In this document: piece by piece, positions 47,294 through 58,554 of the stretch
Layout of the letters: each line of letters opens with the position of its first letter
Numbering within the stretch: the first letter of the stretch is position 1
Assembly (NCBI GenBank): GCA_949751835.1
Contig: CATKHK010000057.1
Span: 1 to 64,000 of the forward strand
DNA length: 64,000 nucleotides
Reading direction: 5' to 3'
Source: Blepharisma japonicum
Taxonomy: Eukaryota; Ciliophora; Heterotrichea; Heterotrichida; Blepharismidae
The notes under the pieces: generated by a model
The model's input: the letters and a program-made list of their open reading frames with translations, nothing else
Told to the model about the DNA's origin: nothing
Database searches by the model: none
Program-made: the position numbers and the translations under genes

Positions 47294-48202
47294 TTATTCA
47301 TTTTTAAACCAATACTCAGAAATATCCAAAGCAATAAAGCAGCTAGACCTGACAGGCTCAGCTGGATCTTCTTTATATTTTTCTCTATATATTTTTTACA
47401 ATATTGCTAGTGCTTCAGGAGAGTCTGTGATTGATCCAATAGCTTCAGCAGCTTCATGTCTCGTAATATAATGATTACTTGTGTTTTCTAATGCTTGGAT
47501 TAAATAAGGAATCCCCGCAACTGCCTTTTCCTGCATTTGGCCTAGCACAAAGGCAATTTCATGCTGAAAAAGTGCAGAAAAGTTCTGATTTCCAAATCCT
47601 TCACAAATTGCTAAAACTGCTTCGTCAGTTCCTATATCTCTTAAAGAAAATAGAGCCCGATACCTATTAAATAATGATTGGGTTGTATCGTGATAAATTT
47701 CTTTTAACTGAGGAATTGTAAGCTGGGCTGCAAATTTAGGGGCTGGGTCTATAGAAAGAATTATAGGGGATGGAGGAATACTGTATAAAAGTTACTCTTC
47801 AGGATTTTGGAGCCAATTAATACGGTCAATTGCAAGCTGACAGGTTTCTGCAAGTTCTCTGATGGGGGAGGTTGAGTAAGTTTGTAATAATGGAAGGAAA
47901 AGAGGGTTTCCTATTGCTCCTAGTGCTTCTGCAGCTTCGTGACGAGAAATAACTGCTAAAGTTTCATTTTCTAAGACACTTATTAAGAATGCTTCAGATT
48001 CTGGAAGGTGGATTTGGCCTAGAACGTAACAAATTTCATGCTGAAGAAGCTGGGAATCAGTAGAAAATCCTTCAACTAAAATGGGGACAACTTCAGGTGT
48101 TGCGATTGTGCGGAGGTAAAATACTGCTCTCATTCGTTTTGTGATGGGATTTGTAGGGGTTATTAATGCTTCACGCAACTCTGCAAGGTTGTATCCAGCC
48201 AT
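47294..48202 (-). CDS. DOHH: Deoxyhypusine hydroxylase
   Basis: Three exons (47796-48202, 47400-47780, 47294-47384) encode 292 residues, ATG 48200-48202 to TAA. The protein is made of HEAT-like repeats in two symmetric halves and has the four His-Glu pairs that bind the diiron centre: LLQHEICYVLGQ, SRHEAAEALGAIG, LFQHEIAFVLGQ and TRHEAAEAIGSI. Length and order match eukaryotic DOHH (about 300 residues). It catalyses the second step of hypusine formation on eIF5A. Two 15-nt introns, both phase 2, are needed. The VPS51 start lies 26 bp beyond its stop on the same strand. All Trp are TGG. Confidence 0.96.
47385..47399 (-). other. 15-nt intron in DOHH
   Basis: The sense sequence is GTAAAAAATATATAG, in phase 2 (TT|A). 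Removal joins ALAIL to EKYKEDPAEPVRSSC. If retained, TTG TAA stops translation. Confidence 0.94.
47781..47795 (-). other. 15-nt intron in DOHH
   Basis: The sense sequence is GTAACTTTTATACAG, in phase 2 (GA|T). Removal joins WLQNPE to DIPPSPIIL. If retained, GAG TAA stops translation. Confidence 0.94.
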
Positions 48203-48406
48203 TTTAAAGCTTTATATAAAGAGATCTAAATGATAGTGATTTTTAAGCAGATTATATTAAAAAGAAAATTAGTGAAATTATAGAGTGTTTCTAATAATTA
48301 TTATTTTAGATGGGTTATTATTTTACAATAATTCAAAGCATAATAAATTAAGTATTATAAAAAGAGTTGTTCAGTTTTACTGGGTAAAAATCATAAAAAT
48401 AGTAAA
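48203..48406. promoter_or_regulatory. Divergent promoter region between DOHH and a small basic protein gene
   Basis: 204 bp, AT-rich, between divergent starts. No particular element identified. Confidence 0.45.
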
Positions 48407-49084
48407 ATGAAGTCAAATAGCAATTTAAGAGAACAAATCTTGGAGCTTTCTAAACAAAATAAGGCTAAGAAAAAGTTACTAGACAAAACAATTGAAGAAG
48501 AAAAAAGCAGAATCTCTCTCTGAAACATCGAAAACGCAGAAAAAATAAAGTAATTTTATATCAGGCTACATATAAAAAAGAAAAATTCGTTAGAAGACCG
48601 AATCATTCAAAAAATTTTCACAAATCCTAAAAATAGCAAAATTTCTCCTTATAGCTCACTTGATTATGGTTATCCAAAAGAAGAAAAAGTACCTTTATAC
48701 AATCAAAATATCAAAAAATTCCAGAGCTTCAACCTGGCAAGCCCAGTAAGTGAAATTAAAACTGAACGAAAATCTGAGTTAAAATTAACTGGAAAAAAGG
48801 GTCATTCGCTGTCTCAGAGTCGTGGAATGTCACCAAAACTGAATAAAAATAGATCAAACAGCAGCTCACATAGCTCATTATCTTACAGAGGTTGAAAAAT
48901 TAATAGAAAAAACAGCAGGGAAAAGCTGGTTCATTCAAAATTCAGTGTATATCAATCTGCTTTGAAAAATTTCCGAGTGAAAAATATCCGCGATAAAGAA
49001 AAGAAGGACATCAATAAATCTCTTGATCACATAAATGAGGTAATACAAAAGTCAAAACAAAACAGAATAAAGAGGCAGATTTAA
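48407..49084 (+). CDS. Unrecognised basic Ser/Lys-rich protein, 220 aa
   Basis: This gene is easy to miss because an intron and two TGA codons break it up. ATG 48407 opens MKSNSNLREQILELSKQNKA, the 15-nt intron 48550-48564 is removed, and the frame continues to TAA 49082-49084. Residues 1-60 are coiled coil. The middle is Ser/Lys-rich (SLSQSRGMSPKLNKNRSNSS) and the end basic and helical (KNFRVKNIRDKEKKDINKSL). No signal peptide or domain is recognised. It lies 45 bp upstream of the next plus-strand gene and shares a divergent promoter region with DOHH. Composition suggests a nucleic-acid- or microtubule-binding protein, but nothing specific supports this. Confidence 0.82.
48550..48564 (+). 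other. 15-nt intron in the basic protein gene
   Basis: GTAATTTTATATCAG, in phase 2 (AA|G). If retained, AAG TAA stops translation. Confidence 0.9.
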
Positions 49085-49129
49085 TTAATTTAATCCATAA
49101 AAGTTACATGGAAATATATACAAAATAAT

Positions 49130-50944
49130 ATGTCTTTACAAAATGATCCAATATTAAGTGAAGTTATGCTTAACACTTTGGAAGAGAGTAAAAAACTCGA
49201 AAAATCAGGAAGACTGCGAGATGCGCTGGTAAAAATAGAAAAAATTTCCTTTGATGCCTTGAACGCAAAACTTCCATTTTCAAAAAATATTATACAACAG
49301 GTTGTACAGCTATGCAATAAAATTTTTTCTCAAGATTCAAAACTCAAATGACTGCGAAGAGCTGAACAAATTCTTGCAGCTTATTTTACGAAAACACAAA
49401 ATACACTAGATGAAAAAATGTTTAGATTAATGATGCTGACTTATAACAATTGGGCAACTTATCATCAATCCTTAAAAAAACCAAGCAATGCATTGAGCTA
49501 TTTAATACGTGCTGTTAAGTTTTACGAAGACCATAATGTCTCGTCGCCAGAGTCCTTACAAATCGCAGCCAAAACTATGCTGAATATGAGTGCGATATAC
49601 TCAGAAATACATAAATTTAAAAAAGCTAGAGGAATAGCAGAAAAATCTTTATTTATATTACAAGATGAGCTCAAGCAGCGCTTAGAAAGCAGATCTATGG
49701 AGCAGCTCTCTGAATTTGAAAAGAAAAAGGTAGAAAACCTGATAAAAACTTATATTATTGCATTTTATGATATCGGAGTGGCTGAGGAATCTTTAGGAAA
49801 TCTCAAATCTGCTGTAAAAGCTTACCGAAATGCAGTTTCTATAGGAAAACAATTTATTTCAAAAAGTGATGAAACTTTGATTATGGCACAAGAAGCCTTG
49901 GTAGATGCAAGCTCGAAATTATCTGAAAAATCGCTTGATAAAAAAATAAAGCCAATGACTAGCAAAGAATTCACTAGAATTTTAAAAAACCATAGGAGAA
50001 ATATTTCAAGTGCCACTGATTATCAAAAATCTCTGTCTGATCTCAAGCTTAGTGTAGAAAAACCTGGAGATCAGCCTCTTTCTCCAGCCCTAAGTGAAAT
50101 TGGGTTATCTCCTATTCATATGAAAGAAGAAGCTAAAAGGCCTGAGAGATATTATTCTGAAGAGCAATTACGCCTTTATCAAAAAAAATTAAACCAAAGG
50201 AGTAATAGATTTATAAGCGCTGACGAATATTTTTTTTCAAAGCTTAGCAAAGCTTTTGAAGTAAAAACACAGAAAATTCGCCCTTGTTCTGCAACTGAGC
50301 TCAAAAGATTTCAAAATAGCGAAAAAATAGATAGAAAAATAATTTCTGAGCTGAGATTGAAAAAGCGGTCAATTCTTGGGTATCCAAGTTTTTCTAATAG
50401 AGATTTTGACGCTGTTTTCCAGAGAATTGAACAAATGAAAAAAGAAGACGTTGAAAGATCAAAGAAAAACGAGATCACTATGAAATCCAAGCTGAAAACA
50501 AGGGTCTACAAAGATATTCTCCAAGTTTTAAATTCAAATCTATCATCTCAGCCAAATTCTGCTAAAATTTATCCTCAGCAACGACTATATTTTAAGCCCC
50601 CAATAACTATGGATTTCCAAATGCATCATAGTGCAAGCATCGAAATGACTGCGAAGAAAATGATCAGGCCAGCGACCAGCAATAATATTGACAATGCAAA
50701 TAAAGAAATCGAAGAAATCATTGACAACCTCCATATTGATATGAAGCACTCCAATAAACATCTAGAAACTGAAGCAGCTAGCAAGAATAGTGAAGCCAAA
50801 GAAGAGCCAGCTTGTGAACTTGTTCAGTCTATCCTAGAAAAAGCTAAAAAAGAACTTAAAACTATCCCAATTGTAAAAAGACATCCTCTGAAACGAGCAA
50901 CAACAGCAGCAGTTTTTCAAACATTTTCGTATATGCCAAAATAA
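49130..50944 (+). CDS. TPR-containing protein, 604 aa
   Basis: ATG 49130 to TAA 50942-50944, one TGA (Trp at 49349-49351). Residues ~10-270 are helical with degenerate TPR motifs (MFRLMMLTYNNWATYHQSLK then NALSYLIRAVKFYEDHNV; DIGVAEESLGNLKSAVKAYR). The remaining 330 residues are polar and basic with short helices (FISADEYFFSKLSKAFEV). It is unrelated at sequence level to the repetitive zinc-TPR genes at 1-6 kb. The architecture, a TPR head with a disordered tail, is common in cilium-associated proteins, but no orthologue is recognised. Confidence 0.82.
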
Positions 50945-51038
50945 TAGTATTTTAAACATATAATTCCCCTCTAAAATACTGCTTCTTTTCCGCTCTCTCC
51001 CAAATACGGCACTTAACTGCCAATTTAAAATCTTTAAA
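50945..51038. other. Short spacer
   Basis: 94 bp between genes on the plus strand. No feature recognised. Confidence 0.4.
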
Positions 51039-52599
51039 ATGTCTGGATTCAGCAAGCTGTTAGAAGAGCGAGGGATCCCAAAGTCCTTATACACGCCTAT
51101 TACTTATACTTCTCAAATCCAAGAGCAATCGCTCGCAATTGAGCTGATTTCAAAACTCTGCTCATCCTACCCAGTCCATGAAAACCCATCTCCATCATTC
51201 CCAGAATTCACAATTGCGTATATTGTAATTTTCTATTCAGTGCCGCTCCCACAAGACGCTTGACGAAGTCGCACAAGAGGCTTGGGCGTTTTATAATACC
51301 TTGCAAAAATTTTCCAACGAAAGTGGGGAGTTCTTAATGCTGAATAATTTTCTAAATGAAAATTGGAATAAAGAGACTTTTCTTTTTTATTTAAAAGCAA
51401 GAAAAGCAATTATACAGGTCAAGCTTGGGGACTCTTCAAAAGGGACTGTAGAGCTGAAAGACTTGATGCTGGGAACAAATGAGTGGGTAAGTTTAGTTTC
51501 AAAGCTATTCCAAGAGACGTTAAAGCCAACTTATTGTGTGCAAAGGATGACAGCAAGGCTGCTTGATGCAGATTACTCAACAGAAATTCCTGCATCGATT
51601 TTCATTGAGTTTTGTGTGAATGAATTTCGTGAGGTAAAACTCAAGGAAATTAATAAAAGTTCAATGAAAAAACTGAATAATGTGCTTTTACCGTCTAATG
51701 GGCAAAATAAGCCTAAGCTTCCAGCAAGAAAAAACGAGCTGCCAAAGAATTTCAATATTATGGACTATGGGAAAAAGCCATCAAAAACTTTAATAAAGCA
51801 GCCATCTGTAGGAAGTCATAAACATGTGGAATCGGTGAAAAATATTGATTTTTCTAATAAAATTGTTGATGAGGAGCTAGAAATGGCGACAGTAGAAGAG
51901 TCTCCTCAGTCACACGAAAAGCCAAAATATTATTCAATTTCAATGTTTTCTACTGATTGGGAAGACCAAAAAAGAGAACTCGAAGCCGATCTTGAAGACT
52001 GCCAAAGAGATTTGGAAGAAGTCATAATCGAAAGAGACAGGATAAAAGAAGCTCTGGAAGAAACAATCGAATTTTGTGACACAGTTTCTTATGAGCATGA
52101 TTTACTTATAATACAGAACTCTAAGCTTAAAAAACTTTTAAGTTATGTCACAGACAAGCTAATCAGAGTTGATTCAAAGTTAATTGCTGATATAGATTTT
52201 TCCGAAATTTTAAATGACCCTTGTAAAGATTTTAAGCCAACTGGAATTTTGAAAGAAAAAAGGGATTCGAAATCTTTTATCCCAAAATTTCCAGAAGTTG
52301 AGTCTTATGAAGAAGTAGAAAATGTGCAATATGATTCTAAGAAAAAAACATCAGAAAGTGACAAAGAAAATAAAAAGAGAAATATCCCACCTACGCCAAA
52401 ATTTACATTTGAAAATGAAGAGTTTCCAAAAGAAATATACACGACGCTGGTTGATTATAATCCTTCACAGTCTGGATTGCTTAATATGGTGAAAGGGGAT
52501 AGAATTCAAAAGATTTCTGAGCATGAGGATTGATTTTTTGGAGAAAATTTGCAGACAGGTGATAAAGGCTTTTTCCCACCGAACTTTGTATCTGCGTAA
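51039..52599 (+). CDS. Coiled-coil protein with C-terminal SH3 domain
   Basis: Two exons (51039-51224, 51241-52599) encode 514 residues, ATG to TAA 52597-52599. The 16-nt intron shifts the frame and its removal joins FTIAYI to CRSHKTLDEVAQEAWAFYN. Residues 1-150 are a helical domain of unknown type. Around 305-350 is a coiled coil (KRELEADLEDCQRDLEEVII). Residues ~455-514 form an SH3 domain: TTLVDYNPSQSGLLNMVKGD, then WFFGENLQTGDKGFFPPNFV. The key first Trp of the SH3 ligand groove is TGA (52531-52533). SH3 domains bind Pro-rich peptides, so this is probably an adaptor in the cortex or endocytic machinery. No closer family is recognised. Confidence 0.88.
51225..51240 (+). other. 16-nt intron in the SH3 gene
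   Basis: GTAATTTTCTATTCAG, in phase 0. The only 16-nt intron found here; if retained it shifts the reading frame. Confidence 0.92.
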
Positions 52600-52766
52600 T
52601 AATATTTTAAACATATTTAAAATAATTATATAATTGAGCATATATAAGCTAATTTTCTATAAAGATTTAAAGTCAAAATCTTCTTTTAGAATTAATAAAT
52701 AAATATCAAATTATACAATGAATTGTGATTGAAGACATAATTAAGCTTAAATATTATTAAGTTTTT

Positions 52767-53334
52767 CACTGTGAATTGTCCTTTCATTCCCATTTTATTA
52801 TAATTTTTGGGGGTAAATCAAATGGCTATGCTGTTAGAACCTGTCTGCTTATTGGCATCAAACACAATCAATTGAAATTTCAGTACTGGAAGACCAAAAA
52901 TATCCCAGTGTATTTTGAAAATTTTGTTTTTTTTTGGAGGGCTTGAATGCTTAAAGGTGAACAAGTAACCATTGATAAGAATAATTTACTGAAAAATAAA
53001 TGAAAAAGTATAGCTAACTTACCTGAGCCAGCATGGCAAACGTCAACAATTGCATTTGAAAGGAAAACTCTGATAGCTGAGTTTAAGCTAGGACACATAT
53101 GAGAATATAATCCTGATGAAGATTCTTATCAAAATTTGTTTGAACTAGGCAAAGAATGATGAAAAATGATTTTTGTATTTAAAAATCAATGCTTTGTATA
53201 GCTTGAAATTAATGCTAATGAAGACCAAGAAACTAGCCTAGAAAAATATTTATTTGCAAATCGCCAAGATAGCTGTTCATTTTTTAATGCTTTGTTGCTA
53301 CAGATAGGTGCTTTTGCTATTCATCAGACATAAA
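52767..53334 (+). pseudogene. Kelch-like pseudogene
   Basis: Blocks resembling the Kelch family are FIIIFGG near 52793, KWKSIANLPEPAWQTSTIAF near 53003 and GHIWEYNPDEDSYQNLFELG. A TAG and frame changes break the frame. It is more diverged than the other copies. No intact start. Confidence 0.55.
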
Positions 53335-53499
53335 TAACTGCAAAAATTGGACTTATTATGAGAAAGTAAATGGACATATTAGCGACCTTCACAGGACTAT
53401 TTTCTGTCTTCCGAGAGGACATAAAAATTAATCATTATAAGCTGCTTAAATACCTGCAAAGTAAGCTACTTTTCCAAAGTCTCATCACAAGATATAAAT

Positions 53500-54640
53500 A
53501 GCTATGCATATTCCTCTTTATTATATGAGCAATACGCTTGCCCAGGATGAAAATCGATTGCTGAGCCTGCTATTGGTCTTCAATTTGTGTCTCTTCCAAT
53601 TTCGCTTTCATAGGTTGATTTTTCGCATTCAATCAAATACAGTCTCTCTGCATTTATCAGGATCTTTTTTGCATCTGCTTCAAACTCATAAGGAATTGTT
53701 GTGAAAGAGTTGCTATCAATTGAATATCGCAAAAGATTTGTATTATTCATTCCAGCAGTTAAAATATTTTAAATATTATAAGACTGTAACGATAATCAGC
53801 CTCTTGCATTGGGGTTAATTGAATTCATCGATTTTGATCCAAATCAAATCTACTAGATAGAGCTAAATAGTCATCATTCTCTCCTATAAAAAAATAGACG
53901 CTGTTGTTGAAATAGACATGATGAGAAATAACAAGGAATACCAGATGGCAGCACTTCGAATCTACCATACACATCAATTATCATTGTAATCCCAGAACAT
54001 TCCGAATTACCAAAGCAGAATAGCTTGCCATTTGGAAGTTGAGTTATGCAAGTGGCAATACCTAGTTGTTGTAGAGTCTGCAAGAATTGGCTTCTTTGAT
54101 TTCATTTTCAATGTTATAAATAACTAAAACAGTTAAGTCGTTCATACCGTCTGTAAGATTATTAAGAGATGTCTTCTGTTCATAAACATTAAGATAATTT
54201 TTGAAATCTCTCATTAGCTGTCGATCATTAGGATTATTTTGATATGCTGAGCAAGTTGCTCTAAAATCCAGCTCTTATTCTCGATTGTTTGGTCTACTCA
54301 AGATCTCAGCTGCTTTATTTCTTAAGGCGTCCTTTAAGTTGAGATCATTAGTAGCGGCATTTATTTGAGAATTAGGCAAGCTGATCCTATTTTCTGTTTT
54401 TGCTTGTTTTGGCTCTTTTACCTTTTCAAGCCTCTCATTTTTGCTAAAGAAGTCGAATCCTTAACGTTTGCTGAGTCTATACTTGCTTAGCCCATTAGTT
54501 TTATTATGCATTTCAGAAGCATTTTGCATATTCACCTTTAGCTCTTCTTACTTTAAGGCTTGAGTTTGGCTCGATGAGGATTCTGTTTAAGCTGGCAGAG
54601 CTTTTGGTTTTGCTACCATTTTACTAGACACGCAACCCAT
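53500..54640 (-). pseudogene. Kelch-like pseudogene, inverted relative to the intact copy
   Basis: From an ATG at 54638-54640 (MGCVSSKMVAKPKAL) the minus strand follows the intact gene at 55157-56878 through most of its length: NLKDALRNKAAEILSRPNNR, then CITQLPNGKLFCFGN, YLALSSRFDLDQNRW, NTNLLRYSIDSNSFTTIPYE and LINAERLYLIECE. It has several TAA/TAG stops and frame changes. It starts differently from the intact gene: no zinc module and a MGCVSSK start typical of N-myristoylated proteins. Oriented opposite to the intact copy, about 0.5 kb away. Confidence 0.85.
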
Positions 54641-55156
54641 TTTTATAAAGACTAAATTAAATTTATGGAGCTAAATATAGACTTATAAAAAGTTCATTCA
54701 TGAGAACAAATTTATGAGTTTAGATTTAGTTTAACTAGATTATATAAGAACTCAAAGTTGAAACGGCGACTTCAATTAATTTTTCCTGATAAGTCATACT
54801 GAATACAGAAAATTTCTTTAAATATGGAAGTTCGAAAGGATTTTATATTTGATATAGTAGCCATGACCTTAGAAAGTCAGTATTTCAAAGAATGTAATGA
54901 GCAGACCAACAGCAATAACATTAATAATAGATTGCAACTAATATTTGAAGAAATCTATTTTTGCAAACACTTTTTATGATTGCTGAAAAGGACATAGTCT
55001 AATCATAGAATTTAACTTTAGAATAGAATTCAAGTTCTTACCTTTAAGTTATAGCAATTTAGATTATTAAGATTATCTGCATTTTTGTTGAAGATAACTC
55101 AGAAATTTTAGAATAAGAAATAAAGGCTCTGTTTACAATAGTTTTAATAATTGTAG
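54641..55156. other. Spacer between divergent Kelch copies
   Basis: 516 bp, AT-rich, between a dead minus-strand copy and the intact plus-strand gene. It should hold the promoter of the intact gene. No other feature seen. Confidence 0.45.
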
Positions 55157-56878
55157 ATGAATCAGAAACAATGCTTCGAGCCAGGCTGTGAAAATGAAGT
55201 TGAGTATGCATGCAAATGCACCTCTCCTGAATCTTTCTTCTGCAAACCGCATATCGAAAGGCATATTAAAAAGAAGATTGCTGGTAGGAATCATTTATTT
55301 GACTCTATTTTTACAGAGCTTAATGAAGATACAAAGCAAGCTATTCTTAGATTTCTTATGAAAGAATATTCAAAGTATAGCAAGCTAAAGAAGTCAATAA
55401 TAGACTCCTTTAATCGGCGTCTGTTTAATTTAGAGAAAGATTTAAAAGAATGCATTCAAAATTTAGATATTTATTCAGTTAATATAGAAAATGCGATTTT
55501 AAGAACTTGCGAAGCTAAAAAAGTATTAAAGTCAGACCAAAACTCATTTTTAGAGCTATTGACTTTACAGCCTGATGAAGCTGTAAAAAAAGTAAAATCG
55601 ATGATCTCAGACTGAAATGATTGGTACAAGGGTGCAAAGTTGTTTTATATATACAATGAAAACTTAGAAAATTTAATTGAATCTTTCCTTAAATTGAGAT
55701 TTCAAGCATATCTCGATATTATGCACTCCTGCAAAGAAAGCAATATTGAAACAAATAATGGAATTAGAAATTCTGCTGGGGTTAATTCAGCAAGCATTAA
55801 GAATTCGATTTCTTTAAAAGAGATTCAAAATTTAATAAGAATAAAAGCAAAGAATGAGAGTGAAACAATGCTGCTTAATTCTAATATAAACTCCATTACT
55901 AGTGATCTCAACAGTAAACTCGAAAAGATAGAAAGCCCATTAAATCTTATTGTTAATACCTTAACACAGAAAACAGCTGAGCTCTTGAGTACACCAAACA
56001 ATCGAGAATTAGAGATGGATTTTAGAGCAATTTGCTCAGCGTACCAGGAAAATTCTAGCCTTTATGATCCACTGCTAGCGCAAGCTTGCCAAGATTATCT
56101 TAATACTTATCAACAAAAGACATCTCTTTATAATTTTACAAATAGTCTCAATGGAACTGAATTCTGAATTTTTAACACTGAAACTGGAACCAAAGAACTC
56201 GAAATCTTGGAGACTCCAAAACCACTAGGCATTAGCACTTGCATAACTCAACTTCCAAATGGCAAGCTATTCTGTTTTGGTAATTGGCCAGTTTCTGGAA
56301 TTACAGTGCTAGTTGATGTGAATCGAAGAGTCAAAGTGCTGCCACCTGGAACTCCTTGCGGTCACTCATCATGTATCTATTTCAACAACACCGTCTATTG
56401 CTTTGGAGGAATGAATGGTGACTATTTAGCTCTATCTAGTAAATTTGATTTGGGTAAAAATCGATGAATTCAATTAACTCCAATGCCAAAAGCTGATAGC
56501 GGTTGCAATAGTATAATATTTAATGGGAATATTTTGATTGCTGGAATGAATAACACAAATCTTTTGCGATATTCAATTGATAGGAACTCTTTCACAACAA
56601 TTCCTTTCAAGTTTGCAGAGGAGAAAAGAAAGATCCTGATAAATGAAGAGAGACTCTATTTGATTGAGTGCCGTGGATCAGTCTATGAAAGCGAAATTGG
56701 AAGTGACATGAAATGGAAAAGAATAGCAGACTCAAGAATCAATTGTGATGCTGATCAAGTGTATTGTTCATATAACAAAGGAGGAATATACATTGGGGTT
56801 TGTTATTGAGATTTCAATTCTAATAATGATTACTACAAGTTTGATTTGAATGAAAAGAGATTGATTAAATTAGAGTAA
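55157..56878 (+). CDS. B-box-like zinc module plus Kelch-like repeat protein, intact copy
   Basis: 573 residues, ATG 55157 to TAA 56876-56878, with TGA as Trp at several points (for example DKNRW-type blocks). Residues 6-46 form C-x4-C-x7-C-x-C-x7-C-x2-H-x3-H-x9-H, the same zinc pattern as the TPR genes at 1-6 kb, including CKCTSPESFFCKPHIERH. Residues ~60-330 are helical (TKQAILRFLMKEYSKYSKLK). The Kelch-like part from about 335 contains WIFNTETGTKELEILETPKP, CITQLPNGKLFCFGNW, TVYCFGG, FDLGKNRWIQLTPMPKADSG and NTNLLRYSIDRNSFTTIPFK. This is the most complete Kelch member in the window and the best reference for the truncated and dead copies. Architecture suggests a TRIM-like or KLHL-like adaptor, but no RING or BTB domain is present. 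Confidence 0.87.
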
Positions 56879-57921
56879 TTAAAATTAGTATTTTTAAATT
56901 AGTCTACAATAGTTTTTATTTGCGTTTTTATATTATATTAATTTAAGATATCCTGATATAATACCTTGTCAATTATTTACCTCTAAATTCTAAATTTCAG
57001 AAAATCCAAAACCTCTTCATTTTGGCGAATTAATAGCTAAATCAAGTCTTTTATAATTTCAATAAACTAAGACTCTAAGCTAATTTTAATCAAAATATCT
57101 ACCTAAAATTTTTAATAAAATTAGATTTTATATTAGTAGGATAAGTCTAAATTAATTTCAATGAAAATAATAAATTGCTCATAAATTAAGATCTAATTAG
57201 TAATAATTTAATTAAATATAGTCTAATTCATTAAATAAGTTATACCTTCTTGCATTTCCACAACCTACTTCAAGCACTAAAATATCCTTTCCTGCATCAT
57301 TTTCCTTATTTAATATTATAAAATCCTTGTCTGCCTTAGTGTCGATAAACGTCATGGAATTTTATCCTTACCAAAATTGCACTGAATAATCAGTTCAGAT
57401 TCACAGAGAATTACTAAAAAAGAGATGAGGTTTCAAATTGTGAAATTATTGGGTAATGAACACAAAATAGCTAGGAAAAACATGATTGTGGCATTCAAAA
57501 ATTTTACTTATCATCAAAAAGTTTTGGCGAAGCAAAATTAAAATGGCATTAAAAATTTAACTTTATTTTTCATGGAATACTAGAACAATACAAAAGGTAA
57601 AAATTGTTTATTTTTTTAGTAAAGGCAGGCTGAAAAGTACATTTTATAGTCTTTATTAATCAGGAGAAATACATATGATTATATTAGTATTAGTATTAGT
57701 ATCAGCATTAGCATTAAATTCATTTATTCAGGTATTTTAATTTACTATAGAATTTTATATGATTTTTATATATAATTATTATATAAAATTGCATTATAAT
57801 GCACCAGGAAACAGACTTTGATATTTAATATTTAAAATATATAAGATTCAATATGATAAAAAGCAGGGTAAATTGACACTCACCCCACTCCTCTGATTCA
57901 GCAATTTTTAGAAAAGGAACG
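56879..57921. other. Intergenic region with a possible methyltransferase relic
   Basis: About 1 kb, very AT-rich. At 57235-57362 the minus strand reads MTFIDTKADKDFIILNKEND followed by DILVLEVGCGNARRYN, where VLEVGCGNAR resembles motif I of class I SAM-dependent methyltransferases; nothing else of such a gene is present, so it is at most a relic. Near 57685-57720 is a short run of TTAGTA-like hexamers. No other feature. Confidence 0.45.
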
Positions 57922-58545
57922 ATGACCAAAACTTATACAAAAATAGACCAATTAAATAGAATTCTTAAGACCCGTTCAATAACATTTTTTAAAAATCAAG
58001 AAGAATCGCCTCCTGCTATCACTCACAAAAACAGGGATATACATAGTAAAATATCTGAATTAATAGAACTGATAAGAGATTTACGCACAAAGACCAACAC
58101 GACAAATGATAATGAGCAAATTCTTAAAAAATTGAAAATAACATTACAATCTTCAAAAGAAGAAGAAAAACAATTAAAAAGTGTCCTCAAATTTCACGAA
58201 AATAGCGTCAAAGAAATATATTCTGCCTTGAAAAACAACGAAAATTCCACACAGTTGTTTACTTTAGCAGAAAAAATAAAATCGAATAAAAATTCTTTAT
58301 TTTCAATTGATATTAAATTTGACACACAAGATATAAAACCGAGCAATCATTTATCCCCAAAATCTAAGTTCGTGAACAGCCCGTACAACTCCCCATCGTT
58401 CTCTTATCATCGAAAAACTAAAAGCCAAACTTTTATAACCCCAATAGCTCTAAACTTAGACTCAAAGCTGAACTCAATAAAAAAACGCACCAAAAGTGTC
58501 CTAGACAAGATTAATTTTGATAGAAAAACTAGGGTAAATAATTAA
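57922..58545 (+). CDS. Unrecognised Lys/Ser-rich coiled-coil protein, 207 aa
   Basis: ATG 57922 to TAA 58543-58545, no TGA and no intron. Residues 35-120 are a coiled coil (HSKISELIELIRDLRTKTNT, LKKLKITLQSSKEEEKQLKS). The C-terminal third is basic and Ser/Pro-rich (SPKSKFVNSPYNSPSFSYHR). No known domain. Its stop lies 9 bp from the stop of the convergent FAM135-type gene, so transcript ends must overlap. Confidence 0.75.
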   Translation: MTKTYTKIDQLNRILKTRSITFFKNQEESPPAITHKNRDIHSKISELIELIRDLRTKTNTTNDNEQILKKLKITLQSSKEEEKQLKSVLKFHENSVKEIYSALKNNENSTQLFTLAEKIKSNKNSLFSIDIKFDTQDIKPSNHLSPKSKFVNSPYNSPSFSYHRKTKSQTFITPIALNLDSKLNSIKKRTKSVLDKINFDRKTRVNN

Positions 58546-58554
58546 TTTTTGATT

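Noticed and set aside
57235-57362. Methyltransferase gene on the minus strand
   Set aside because: Only a short VLEVGCGNAR-like motif is present with stops on both sides; at best a relic, possibly chance.
57685-57720. Telomere-like or functional hexamer repeat (TTAGTA-like)
   Set aside because: It is only a few imperfect units long and internal; an ordinary microsatellite.
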